Assembly (NCBI RefSeq): GCF_014212315.1
Contig: NZ_JACKXE010000001.1
Coordinates: 186,001 to 250,000, forward strand
DNA length: 64,000 nt
Source: Nocardioides luti
Lineage (GTDB): Bacteria > Actinomycetota > Actinomycetes > Propionibacteriales > Nocardioidaceae
Direction: 5' to 3'
The notes under the pieces are model-generated. The model had not been told where the DNA came from. It made no database searches and saw nothing but the letters and a program-made list of their open reading frames with translations. Below, in pieces: positions 55,844-63,759 of the stretch (within the stretch, counting starts at the first letter, position 1; each line of letters starts with the position of its first letter). The translations under genes and the position numbers were made by a program.

Positions 55844-56623
55844 ATGGCAGGACGCATCCAGGGCAAGGTCGCCGTCGTCACCGGAGGCTGCTCCGGGATC
55901 GGTCTCGCGACCGTGCAGCGCTTCGTCGAGGAGGGCGCCAAGGTCGTCATCGGCGACATCGACGAGCAGCGCGGGCACGAGCTCGTGGGCCAGCTCGGCG
56001 GCACCGACATCGCGACGTTCGTGAAGGTCGACGTCACCTCCAAGGAGGAGGTCGACGCGCTCTTCCAGACCGCGAAGGACACCTACGGCTCGGTCGACAT
56101 CGCGTTCAACAACGCCGGCATCAGCCCGCCGGAGGACGACTCGATCCTCACCACCGAGCTCGAGGCGTGGCGGCGCGTGCAGGAGGTCAACCTGACCAGC
56201 GTCTACCTCTGCTGCAAGGCGGCGCTGCCGCACATGCTCGAGCAGGGCAAGGGCTCGATCATCAACACCGCGTCGTTCGTCGCGGTGATGGGTGCGGCCA
56301 CCTCGCAGATCTCCTACTCCGCCTCGAAGGGCGGCGTGCTGTCGATGTCGCGCGAGCTCGGCGTGCAGTTCGCCCGCGAGGGCGTGCGCGTCAACGCGCT
56401 GTGCCCCGGGCCGGTGAACACCCCGCTGCTGCAGGAGCTCTTCGCCAGCGACCCCGAGCGGGCCGCGCGCCGGCTCGTGCACGTCCCGATGGGTCGCTTC
56501 GCCGACCCCGTGGAGATGGCCAACGCCGTGCTGTTCCTGGCCTCGGACGAGTCCAGCTTCATCACGGCCAACACCTTCCTCGTGGACGGCGGCATCTCCG
56601 GCGCCTACGTCACCCCGCTCTGA
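55844..56623 (+). CDS. SDR family oxidoreductase
   Basis: 259 aa classical short-chain dehydrogenase. Cofactor motif TGGCSGIG (residues 13-20), NNAG (89-92), and the catalytic set Ser144, Tyr158, Lys162 (ISYSASKGG). Asp38-Asp40 after the second strand suggest NAD+ preference. The PG motif and C-terminal SSFITANTFLVDGG are standard. GAGAGGATCC precedes ATG 55844. In this cluster it may oxidise the alcohol group of a gamma-glutamylated amino alcohol (inference). PuuD-like gene follows 16 bp later. Confidence 0.93.
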   Translation: MAGRIQGKVAVVTGGCSGIGLATVQRFVEEGAKVVIGDIDEQRGHELVGQLGGTDIATFVKVDVTSKEEVDALFQTAKDTYGSVDIAFNNAGISPPEDDSILTTELEAWRRVQEVNLTSVYLCCKAALPHMLEQGKGSIINTASFVAVMGAATSQISYSASKGGVLSMSRELGVQFAREGVRVNALCPGPVNTPLLQELFASDPERAARRLVHVPMGRFADPVEMANAVLFLASDESSFITANTFLVDGGISGAYVTPL

Positions 56624-56639
56624 GCCACGGGACGCGCAC

Positions 56640-57356
56640 GTGACCGCACCCGTCATCGGCCTGACGACCTACCGCGAGGACGCGGCCTGGGGCGTGTGGA
56701 CGCAGCCGGCCGACCTGCTGCCCGCGCAGTACGCCCGCGCGGTCGAGGAGACCGGCGGCGTGCCCCTGCTGCTGCCACCCGTGGCGCAGGTCGGGGCAGC
56801 CGACGCCGTCGTGGCCCGGCTCGACGGTCTCGTCATCAGCGGCGGGGCGGACGTGGACCCGGCGCGGTACGACGCGTCCCCGCACCCGCGCACCGCGGGC
56901 TGGCGACCGGACCGGGACGTCTGGGAGCTGGCCCTCCTCGACGCCGCGGCAGCGGCCGGCCTGCCGGTCCTCGGCGTCTGCCGGGGAATGCAGGTGATGG
57001 CCGTGCACGGCGGCGGCCGGCTCGACCAGCACACCCCCGACCTGGTGGACCACGAGCGGCACAGCCCGGGCGGCGACGCCTTCGGCGCGACCGAGGTCGT
57101 GACGACCCGCGGCACCCGCGTCGCCGGGCTCGTCGGGTCGGGGCTGACCGTGAACTGCCACCACCACCAGTCGGTGCAGACGCACCCGGGCTACGTCGCG
57201 GCCGCCCACGCCGCCGACGGCACGCTGGAGGCGATGGAGGCCGACGGCGAGCGCTTCTGCGTCGCGGTGCAGTGGCACCCGGAGACGGCCGCGGACGTCG
57301 GGCTGCTCGCGGGGCTCGTGCGGGCGGCGGCGACGTACGCCGAGGGACGGGCGTGA
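56640..57356 (+). CDS. Gamma-glutamyl hydrolase (PuuD-like class I glutamine amidotransferase)
   Basis: 238 aa from GTG 56640. Nucleophile Cys114 in VLGVCRGMQ, with His213 and Glu215 in VQWHPET; VISGGADVDPARY and VNCHHHQSV are typical of the PuuD/peptidase C26 group. It cleaves gamma-glutamyl amide bonds, releasing glutamate, as in gamma-glutamyl-GABA hydrolysis. Together with the ligase, SDR and ALDH it completes a gamma-glutamylation cycle. The stop overlaps the next GTG (GTGA). Confidence 0.93.
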   Translation: MTAPVIGLTTYREDAAWGVWTQPADLLPAQYARAVEETGGVPLLLPPVAQVGAADAVVARLDGLVISGGADVDPARYDASPHPRTAGWRPDRDVWELALLDAAAAAGLPVLGVCRGMQVMAVHGGGRLDQHTPDLVDHERHSPGGDAFGATEVVTTRGTRVAGLVGSGLTVNCHHHQSVQTHPGYVAAAHAADGTLEAMEADGERFCVAVQWHPETAADVGLLAGLVRAAATYAEGRA

Positions 57357-58144
57357 GGCGGGTCCGCGAGCGGGTGCAGGTCAGTGCGCACCGTGCGGGT
57401 GCCGGTGACGACGTGGCGCTCGAGAACACCCGGGCGGCGTTCGTGGCGGCGCTCGAGCTCGAGGTCGACTTCGTGGAGTTCGACGTCCAGCGGTGCGGCG
57501 ACGGCACGCTGGTCATCCGGCACGACCCGTCGTTCCTGCACGGCGACTCCGAGGTGCGCCTCGCGGACCTGACGTCGGCCGAGGCGCACGCGCTGCTGCC
57601 GGACCTGCTGACCTACGACGACGTCCTCGAGATGCTGGCCGGGCGCCGGGCCGCCCACATCGACCTCAAGGCGAGCGTCGCCCGCGACCCCCGCCACGCG
57701 GTCGCGGCGACCGCCAGCGCGGTCGAGCGGCTCGGTGCGGACGGCTTCGTGGTCACGACCGGCAGCGACCAGGCCGTCCGCGCGATCCGCGACTGGAGCG
57801 ACGAGCAGGGGCTCGACCTGCTCGTCGGCCTGTCCCTGGGCGGCAACGTCCGCGGCCGCTCGGTCCGCGAGCAGGTCCGGATCCGGCTCTCGGAGCTGCT
57901 CCCCCACCGCCGGCTGCAGCGCTCCCGGGCCTCGGTGGTCGTGGCGCACCACTCGCTGGCGCGGCTCGGCGTGGCCCGCTTCGCCCGGCGCCGCGGCCTC
58001 CCGCTGCTCGTCTGGACCGTCGACACCCCGCGCTCCCTGGCCCACTGGCTCCGGCCCGGGGGCGCGTGGCTGGTCACCAGCAACCACCCGGCACTGGCCC
58101 TGGCGGTCCGGGCCGCGCGGGAGCGACGGCACCTGAAACACTGA
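57353..58144 (+). CDS. Glycerophosphodiester phosphodiesterase
   Basis: 263 aa from GTG 57353, coupled to the PuuD-like gene by GTGA. GDPD TIM barrel: SAHRAGAG (metal/catalytic His, HRA instead of HRG), ALENT, VEFDVQRC, VIRHDPSFLH and IDLKAS, ending with PLLVWTVDTPRSLAHWL. No signal peptide, so cytosolic. It splits glycerophosphodiesters into glycerol-3-phosphate and an alcohol such as ethanolamine or choline, which would provide substrate for the neighbouring cluster (inference). Confidence 0.9.
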   Translation: MRRVRERVQVSAHRAGAGDDVALENTRAAFVAALELEVDFVEFDVQRCGDGTLVIRHDPSFLHGDSEVRLADLTSAEAHALLPDLLTYDDVLEMLAGRRAAHIDLKASVARDPRHAVAATASAVERLGADGFVVTTGSDQAVRAIRDWSDEQGLDLLVGLSLGGNVRGRSVREQVRIRLSELLPHRRLQRSRASVVVAHHSLARLGVARFARRRGLPLLVWTVDTPRSLAHWLRPGGAWLVTSNHPALALAVRAARERRHLKH

Positions 58145-58148
58145 GCCC

Positions 58149-59120
58149 ATGCCCACCGACGAGGACGACGCCCGGCCCCTGCCCGACGTCCTGGGAGCCC
58201 CGTTCGTCGCGGAGACCATCGCGCTGCCCGACGACGACGAAGGACCGGTCGTCGCGACGCTGGTGTCGGCCCGCACCGCCACGCCCACCGGCCGGGCGGT
58301 CCTCTACGTCCACGGCTTCGCGGACTACTTCTTCCAGACCGAGTACGCCGCCTGGTGGACCAACCGCGGCTACGACTTCTACGCGGTCGACCTGCGCAAG
58401 TACGGCCGCTCCCTGCGCGAGCACCAGACGCCGAACTACGTGGCCGACCTGCGGGAGTACTTCCCCGAGCTGGACGAGGCCTGGCGCCGGATCACCGAGC
58501 GCGACGGGCACGACCACGTCGTCGCCGGAGCCCACTCGACCGGCGGCCTGGTGCTCCCGCTCTGGGCGCACCACCGCCAGCCGGAGGAGCTGGCCGGGAT
58601 GGTGCTCAACTCGCCGTGGCTCGACATGCAGGGCAGCGCGCTGCTGCGCACGATCGGGACCCCGGTGGTCCGCGAGATCGGTCGCCGCCAGCCGCGCCGC
58701 GAGATCCGGCGCAACGTCAGCGGGCTCTACGGCCGCAGCCTGCACCGCGACCACGAGGGCGAGTGGGACTTCGACCTCGCCTGGAAGCCGCTCGAGTCGT
58801 TCACCGTCTACGCCGGGTGGCTCCGCGCCGTCCGCAACGGCCACGCCGAGCTGCACCGCGGCCTCGACGTCCGGTGTCCCGTGCTGGTCCTGTCGTCGGG
58901 CGGGTCGGTGCTGCCGACCGAGATGGGCGAGGACGTCCACGCCCACGACATCGTCCTCGAGGTCCCCCAGATCCGGCGCTGGGCGACCGCCCTGGGACCC
59001 CACGTCACCTACGTCGCCGTCGAGGGGGCCGTCCACGACGTGGTGCTGTCCCGTCCGGACGTCCGCGCGGCGGCGTACGACCAGATCGGGCGCTGGCACA
59101 CGGCGTACGTCGCCGGGTGA
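58149..59120 (+). CDS. Alpha/beta hydrolase
   Basis: 323 aa. LYVHGFADYFF is the oxyanion strand-turn, AHSTGG holds the nucleophilic Ser (GxSxG variant AxSxG), the acid is probably in the CPVLVLSSG/GEDVHAHD region and the late histidine in EGAVHDV. Cap-domain region resembles the Ser-aminopeptidase/monoglyceride-lipase type (hydrolase_4). Cytosolic. ATG 58149 is 4 bp after the phosphodiesterase stop; probably the last gene of this operon. A lipase or lysophospholipase activity would suit the phospholipid-headgroup theme. Confidence 0.88.
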   Translation: MPTDEDDARPLPDVLGAPFVAETIALPDDDEGPVVATLVSARTATPTGRAVLYVHGFADYFFQTEYAAWWTNRGYDFYAVDLRKYGRSLREHQTPNYVADLREYFPELDEAWRRITERDGHDHVVAGAHSTGGLVLPLWAHHRQPEELAGMVLNSPWLDMQGSALLRTIGTPVVREIGRRQPRREIRRNVSGLYGRSLHRDHEGEWDFDLAWKPLESFTVYAGWLRAVRNGHAELHRGLDVRCPVLVLSSGGSVLPTEMGEDVHAHDIVLEVPQIRRWATALGPHVTYVAVEGAVHDVVLSRPDVRAAAYDQIGRWHTAYVAG

Positions 59121-59124
59121 TCAG

Positions 59125-59793
59125 TCAGGAGGGGTCGAACGGCGCGCCGTCGAACCGCTCCCGGGTGACGAACTCGCGGACGTCCTGGCGCTTCAGCTTC
59201 GTGAGCTGACGCACCGGCCGGCCGAGCGGCACGACGCACGCCAGCGCGAAGTCGTCCGGCGCCCCGAGCAGCTCCTTCATCGCACGCTCCTCGGCGACGG
59301 CCATCGTGGTGATGGTGCCGCCGAAGCCCTCGTTGCGCGCGGCGAGCAGGACGTTCCAGACCAGCGGGTAGACCGAGGCGCCGCTGATCAGCCCGATCCG
59401 GTCGAGGTCCTGGTCCATCGCGGCGACCCGGCCGAGGTCCACGAAGACGACGAGCACGGCGGCAGCGTCGAGCACCGGCTGCGTGAACGACGAGGGGACC
59501 TCCGTGGCGGCGATCTCCTCGGCGCTCGGGCCGGGCGGGTGGACCGGGTTCCACGGGCTCTCGCCGGCCTTGATCTGCGCGACGTACCGCCGCACCGCGG
59601 TCTTGTTGAGCTCGGCGATCCGGGCCCGGGTCCCCGGGTCCCGGACGACCACGAGGTGGGCACCCTGCCGGTTGCCGCCGCTCGGGGCGAAGCGGGCGTT
59701 CTCGAGGATCCGGTCGAGCACGTCGTCCGGCAGCGGGTCGTCGGTGAACTCCCGGACCGCCGGGGTCGTGCGCATGACGTCGTAGAGCTCCAT
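59125..59793 (-). CDS. Nitroreductase family protein
   Basis: 222 aa flavin reductase fold. MRTTPAVREFTDDPLPDDVL with RFAPSGGNRQGAHLVVV is the FMN phosphate-binding N-terminus of the NfsB/Acg-like group; VYPLVWNVLLAARNEGFGGT contains the dimer helix. No clear heme or DHPR motif. Substrate unknown. A TAGCGT hexamer is 6 nt upstream of ATG 59793. Convergent with the alpha/beta-hydrolase gene across 4 bp; monocistronic. Confidence 0.9.
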   Translation of the reverse strand: MELYDVMRTTPAVREFTDDPLPDDVLDRILENARFAPSGGNRQGAHLVVVRDPGTRARIAELNKTAVRRYVAQIKAGESPWNPVHPPGPSAEEIAATEVPSSFTQPVLDAAAVLVVFVDLGRVAAMDQDLDRIGLISGASVYPLVWNVLLAARNEGFGGTITTMAVAEERAMKELLGAPDDFALACVVPLGRPVRQLTKLKRQDVREFVTRERFDGAPFDPS

Positions 59794-59799
59794 GCCGCC

Positions 59800-59805
59800 A
59801 CGCTA
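59800..59805 (-). promoter_or_regulatory. -10 hexamer TAGCGT for nitroreductase gene
   Basis: TAGCGT on the minus strand, 6 nt before ATG 59793. Confidence 0.5.
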
Positions 59806-59915
59806 GTCCTCGCCATGCCACGGCCACGCGGGTGTGCGTTCGGTGGCGGGGCGGTGCGCCCGGCTCCTAGACTGGTGACCCCGCGCCCACCGGGGGTCGA
59901 CCCCGAGGAGCCGTC

Positions 59916-60458
59916 ATGACCGAACACCCTCCCCCGCCCGCCTACGGCGCGACCCCCGGCCCGCAGACCGGCGCCCGCCCCGCCGAGCTGCTCGACCGCT
60001 TCCTGGCCCGGCTGATCGACGGGATCCTGCTGGCCGTCGTCAACGGCATCATCGTCAGCGCCATCGTCGTCAGCACGGTGATGGGCGACAGCGGCGGCTT
60101 CTACACCGCCTCGACGTACGCCGCCTCCGCCGTGTCGGCCGTGCTGACGACCGTCATCAACCTCGCCTACTTCGGCTACCTGGAGTCCAGCCGGGGCCAG
60201 ACCGTCGGCAAGATGGTGATGAAGCTGCGCACGCACGGCCCCGGCGGCGGCAACCCGACCCTCGAGCAGGCCCTGAAGCGCAACATCTGGATGGCCGCCC
60301 CGATCCTCGGGATCATCCCGGTCATCGGCGCGCTGGGCGGGCTGATCCAGCTCGTCGCGGTGATCATGATCGCCGTCGGCATCCACAACGACACCGTCAA
60401 CCGGCAGGCCTGGCACGACCACTTCGCCGACGAGACGCGCGTCGTCAAGGAGGGCTGA
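59916..60458 (+). CDS. RDD family membrane protein
   Basis: 180 aa. A Pro-rich cytosolic tail is followed by an RDD domain: RPAELLDRFLARLIDGILLA (the R-x-D first helix), two further helices (ASAVSAVLTTVINLAYFGYL with the ESSRGQTVGKMVMKL loop, and WMAAPILGIIPVIGALGGLIQ) and NRQAWHDHFADETRVV at the end. RDD proteins are small three-helix membrane proteins of uncertain function, some linked to Na+/H+ exchange. GAGGAG lies before ATG 59916. Convergent with TauE/SafE. Confidence 0.92.
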   Translation: MTEHPPPPAYGATPGPQTGARPAELLDRFLARLIDGILLAVVNGIIVSAIVVSTVMGDSGGFYTASTYAASAVSAVLTTVINLAYFGYLESSRGQTVGKMVMKLRTHGPGGGNPTLEQALKRNIWMAAPILGIIPVIGALGGLIQLVAVIMIAVGIHNDTVNRQAWHDHFADETRVVKEG

Positions 60459-60482
60459 GCCCTCGCGCCGTCGCGCTCAGCC
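60453..60482. terminator. Bidirectional hairpin spanning convergent stops
   Basis: GGCTGAGC (60453-60460) pairs with GCTCAGCC (60475-60482), with an inner GCG/CGC. It contains the TGA of the RDD gene and the stop of the TauE/SafE gene. Confidence 0.68.
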
Positions 60483-61241
60483 GAGCAGGAAGGCGGCGAG
60501 CGCGACGACGCCGACCACCACGATGACGACGCGGAGCACCATCGGCGGCAGCCGCCGGCCGACGGTGGCGCCGAGCTGTCCGCCGATGACCGAGCCGACC
60601 CCGATCAGGCCGGCGACGCGCCAGTCGACGTCGGCGACGACCACGAACAGCAGGCCGGCGACGCCGTTGACGACGGCGGCCAGGACGTTCTTGACGGCGT
60701 TGAGCCGCTGGAGCGTCTCGTCGACGCCGATCCCGAGCACCGCCATGAGCAACACGCCCTGCGCGGCGCCGAAGTAACCGCCGTACACGCCCGCCAGGGC
60801 GACGGCCGGCCACACCCACCAGGCGCCGTTCTCCGGCAGCCCGCCCGCGGCGTCGTGCCGCCGGGCGACCCACGCGGAGATCCGGGGCTGGAAGACGACC
60901 AGGACGAGCCCGAGCAGGATCAGCGCCGGCACGATCGCTGCGAACGCGTCGGCGGGCAGGACCAGGAGCAGCAGCGCCCCGGCCAGGCCGCCCAGCAGCG
61001 AGCCGACGCAGAGCCGCAGGACGCGGGAGCGCTGGCCGCCCAGCTCGCGCCGGTAGCCGATCGCGCCCGACACCGACCCGGGCACGAGCCCGATCGTGTT
61101 GGACACGTTGGCGGTCACCGGGGGGATCCCGAACGCGAGAAGGGTCGGGAACGTGATGAGCGTCCCCGACCCCACCACGGTGTTGATGGTGCCGGCGGCC
61201 ATCCCGGCGAGCAGGATGGCCACCGCCTCGAACAGGCTCAC
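60477..61241 (-). CDS. TauE/SafE family sulfite-exporter-like permease
   Basis: 254 aa with about eight membrane helices in two repeats. VAILLAGMAAGTINTVVGSGTLITFPTLL-type first helix (the GxxAGxxxxxxGxG pattern) and GVYGGYFGAAQGVLLMAVLG, the repeat of the motif, define the family. Likely exports a small organosulfur or carboxylic anion. GTG 61241 overlaps the stop of the SPFH gene (GTGA), so it is third in the NfeD, SPFH, TauE run. Confidence 0.9.
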   Translation of the reverse strand: MSLFEAVAILLAGMAAGTINTVVGSGTLITFPTLLAFGIPPVTANVSNTIGLVPGSVSGAIGYRRELGGQRSRVLRLCVGSLLGGLAGALLLLVLPADAFAAIVPALILLGLVLVVFQPRISAWVARRHDAAGGLPENGAWWVWPAVALAGVYGGYFGAAQGVLLMAVLGIGVDETLQRLNAVKNVLAAVVNGVAGLLFVVVADVDWRVAGLIGVGSVIGGQLGATVGRRLPPMVLRVVIVVVGVVALAAFLLG

Positions 61242-62377
61242 TGCGTGGGAGGCTCCGGCGTGTCGGACGACGGGGGTACGTCCGCGGCCGGGGGCGGCGT
61301 GGTGTGCGCGCTGTTCTTGCCCGGGTTGGCGGCGTCGGCGGCCTCGGCGATCGCCGCCTCCACCGCGGCGCTGGTCCGGCTGAGCTCCGCGTCGGTCTTC
61401 TCGCTGAGCCCCGAGCCGATCTCGGCGCTGCCCATGTCGACGCGCGTCTTCGGCCCGTCGACCTGCTGCGGGATGCCCTGGAGGTTGTTCATCGTCGAGC
61501 CGAGACCCTCGAGCGCCTTGCCGATCTCGCTCGGGACGATCCAGAGCTTGTTGGCCCCGCCCTCGGCGATCTTCGGCATCATCTGGAGGTACTGGTAGGC
61601 CAGCAGCGACTGGTCCGGGTTGCCGTCGTGGATGGCCTGGAAGACCGTCTGGATGGCCTGGCCCTCACCCTGGGCCCGCAGGATCGAGGACTCCCGGTCG
61701 GCCTGCGCGCGCAGGATCTGCGACTCGCGGGCACCCTCGGCGTTCAGGATCGACGACTGCTTGGCACCCTCGGCGGTCAGGATCGCCGCCTGGCGCTGGC
61801 CCTCGGCCGACAGGATGACCGCGCGCTTCTCGCGGTCGGCCCGCATCTGCTTCTCCATCGAGTCCTTGATGGACGGCGGCGGGTCGATGCCCTTGAGCTC
61901 GACGCGGTTGACCCGGATGCCCCACTTGCCGGTGGCCTCGTCGAGGACGCCGCGCAGGCCGGAGTTGATCTGGTCGCGGCTGGTCAGCGTCTCCTCGAGG
62001 TCCATGCCACCGACGATGTTGCGGAGCGTGGTCATCGTGAGCTGCTCGATGGCCTGGATGTAGTTGGCGATCTCGTACGTCGCCGCGATCGGGTCGGTCA
62101 CCTGGAAGTAGATGACGGTGTCGATCGAGACCACCAGGTTGTCCTCGGTGATCACCGGCTGCGGCGGGAAGCTCACGACCTGCTCGCGCAGGTCGATGAG
62201 GTAGCGCACCTTGTCGATGAACGGGACGACGATGTTGAGGCCGGCGGGCAGCGTCTGCTTGTACTTGCCGAAGCGCTCGACGATGCCGGCGCGGGCCTGC
62301 GGCACGATGCGCACGGTCTTCGCGAGCATGACGATGGCGAAGAGCAGGACCAGCGCCAGCAGGATCAGGACGATCAT
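61238..62377 (-). CDS. SPFH/Band-7 (slipin-type) membrane protein
   Basis: 379 aa. One N-terminal membrane hairpin (VLILLALVLLFAIVMLAKTV), then the SPFH domain (IVPQARAGIVERFGKYKQTL ... VVSFPPQPVITEDNLVVSID ... VNRVELKGIDPPPSIKDSME), a long Ala/Glu-rich coiled coil (SAEGQRQAAILTAEGAKQSS-type heptads) and an acidic disordered tail. It probably forms a ring at the membrane and acts with the adjacent NfeD protein, a pairing seen throughout bacteria (slipin-NfeD). ATG 62377; NfeD gene lies 19 bp upstream. Confidence 0.93.
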   Translation of the reverse strand: MIVLILLALVLLFAIVMLAKTVRIVPQARAGIVERFGKYKQTLPAGLNIVVPFIDKVRYLIDLREQVVSFPPQPVITEDNLVVSIDTVIYFQVTDPIAATYEIANYIQAIEQLTMTTLRNIVGGMDLEETLTSRDQINSGLRGVLDEATGKWGIRVNRVELKGIDPPPSIKDSMEKQMRADREKRAVILSAEGQRQAAILTAEGAKQSSILNAEGARESQILRAQADRESSILRAQGEGQAIQTVFQAIHDGNPDQSLLAYQYLQMMPKIAEGGANKLWIVPSEIGKALEGLGSTMNNLQGIPQQVDGPKTRVDMGSAEIGSGLSEKTDAELSRTSAAVEAAIAEAADAANPGKNSAHTTPPPAADVPPSSDTPEPPTQ

Positions 62378-62396
62378 GCGGTTCCCCCTAGTGGAC

Positions 62397-62858
62397 TTAC
62401 GGATCGAGACGTGGGATCGGGTGGACGTAGGCGGTCGCGCCCTTGATCTGGAGGACCTCGACGGTCTCCCCGGGTGCGATCGCGATGGTGTCGTCGTACG
62501 GCGCGGCCGACCAGATCTCGCCGCCGAGCTTGATCCGGCCGTGCGTGAGCGCGGTGACCTCCTCGGTCACCAGGCCCTGCTGGCCGACCAGCTTGCCGTG
62601 GCCGAGCTTGAGGTCGGGGCCGGAGTGGAACTTCTTGACCAGGTCGGGGCGCACCAGGGCGAGCGCCCCGATCGAGGCGCCGGCGGCGACGAGCACCTGC
62701 ACGACGAGGTGGGCGTCGAAGGCGGCCGTGACCATGCCGGCCAGGGCGCCGACGGCGAGCATGATGAGGATCAGGTCGAGGCTGAACATCTCGGCCACGC
62801 CGAGCACGATCGCCAGCCCGAGCCAGGCCTCCCACGCGTTGTCCCGCAACCAGTCCAT
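62397..62858 (-). CDS. NfeD family membrane protein
   Basis: 153 aa short (1b-type) NfeD. Two to three membrane helices (EAWLGLAIVLGVAEMFSLDL, ILIMLAVGALAGMV, LVVQVLVAAGASIGALALV) followed by an OB-fold domain starting GKLVGQQGLVTEEVTALTHG and ending EVLQIKGATAYVHPI. Lacks the protease domain of long NfeD. It should partner the SPFH protein encoded next. A TAGGGT hexamer overlapping the ABC gene's stop lies 6 nt upstream of ATG 62858. Confidence 0.9.
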   Translation of the reverse strand: MDWLRDNAWEAWLGLAIVLGVAEMFSLDLILIMLAVGALAGMVTAAFDAHLVVQVLVAAGASIGALALVRPDLVKKFHSGPDLKLGHGKLVGQQGLVTEEVTALTHGRIKLGGEIWSAAPYDDTIAIAPGETVEVLQIKGATAYVHPIPRLDP

Positions 62859-62864
62859 GACCCG

Positions 62865-62870
62865 ACCCTA
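62865..62870 (-). promoter_or_regulatory. -10 hexamer TAGGGT for NfeD gene
   Basis: TAGGGT on the minus strand, 6 nt before ATG 62858; contains the TAG stop of the upstream ABC gene. Confidence 0.5.
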
Positions 62871-63668
62871 GCCCCGGTGCGCGCGCGTGCGCCGTCGTGC
62901 GGCGAAGCGGCCGTCCTCGTGCGAGAGCTGGAGCGGCATGCCGAACGCCGCCGACAGGTTGGCCTCGGTGACCACGTGCTCGAGCAGGCCGGCCGAGATC
63001 ACCCGTCCCCCGCGGAGCAGCAGGCCGTGCGTGAAGCCCGGGGGGATCTCCTCGACGTGGTGCGAGACCAGCACGGTGGCCGGCGAGTCGGCGTCCATGG
63101 CCAGCACGGACAGCGTCGAGACGAGGTCCTCGCGCCCGCCGAGGTCCAGCCCGGCCGCGGGCTCGTCGAGCAGCAGGAGCTCCGGGTCCGCCATCAGCGC
63201 GCGGGCGATCTGCACGCGCTTGCGCTCGCCCTCGCTGAGGGTGCCGAAGGTGCGGTCGGTCAGCGCCTTGGCGCCGACCTCGACGAGCAGGTCGCCCGCC
63301 CGCTCGTGGTCGAGGTCGTCGTAGGCCTCGCGCCAGCGCCCGACCACGCCGTACGACGCGGAGACGACCACGTCGTGCACGCGCTCGTGGCGCGGGATGC
63401 GCTCGGCGAGGGCGGCGCTGGTCAGGCCGATCCGCGGGCGCAGGTCGAAGACGTCGACGGTGCCGAGCACCTCGCCCAGGATCCCGGCGACCCCGGAGGT
63501 GGGGTGGATCTGCGCGGCGGCCACCTGCAGCAGCGTCGTCTTGCCGGCCCCGTTGGGACCGAGGATCACCCAGCGCTCGTCCTCCTCGACGGTCCAGTCG
63601 ACCCCGTCGAGGAGCGTCGCCTGACCACGCCGGACGGTCACGTCGGCGAACTCGAGCACGGCGGTCAT
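62868..63668 (-). CDS. ABC transporter ATP-binding protein
   Basis: 266 aa single nucleotide-binding domain. Walker A GPNGAGKTT, signature LSEGERKRVQIARAL, Walker B LLLLDEPAAGLDLGG and the switch region VSHHVEEIPPGFTH. The pattern (IPRHERVHDVVVSASYGVVG) resembles ModF/YlmA-type ATPases that lack an adjacent permease, and none is present here, so its transport role is unclear. Start ATG 63668 is preferred: it gives a normal N-terminus (MTAVLEFADVTVRRG) and follows a TAGGGT hexamer by 7 nt. Confidence 0.9.
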   Translation of the reverse strand: MTAVLEFADVTVRRGQATLLDGVDWTVEEDERWVILGPNGAGKTTLLQVAAAQIHPTSGVAGILGEVLGTVDVFDLRPRIGLTSAALAERIPRHERVHDVVVSASYGVVGRWREAYDDLDHERAGDLLVEVGAKALTDRTFGTLSEGERKRVQIARALMADPELLLLDEPAAGLDLGGREDLVSTLSVLAMDADSPATVLVSHHVEEIPPGFTHGLLLRGGRVISAGLLEHVVTEANLSAAFGMPLQLSHEDGRFAARRRTRAHRG

Positions 63669-63675
63669 GGCGATC

Positions 63676-63681
63676 ACCCTA
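63676..63681 (-). promoter_or_regulatory. -10 hexamer TAGGGT for ABC ATPase gene
   Basis: TAGGGT on the minus strand, 7 nt before ATG 63668. Confidence 0.5.
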
Positions 63682-63745
63682 GTCAGCCAGTCGGGTCGGG
63701 AAATGGGGCCACACCCTGGACGCGCCCCCGAGACGGGGCCGAGCG

Positions 63746-63751
63746 TATCCT
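63746..63751 (+). promoter_or_regulatory. -10 hexamer TATCCT for the gene at 63760
   Basis: TATCCT ends 8 nt before GTG 63760, in the 91-bp divergent gap with the ABC ATPase. Confidence 0.45.
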
Positions 63752-63759
63752 CACCCGCC

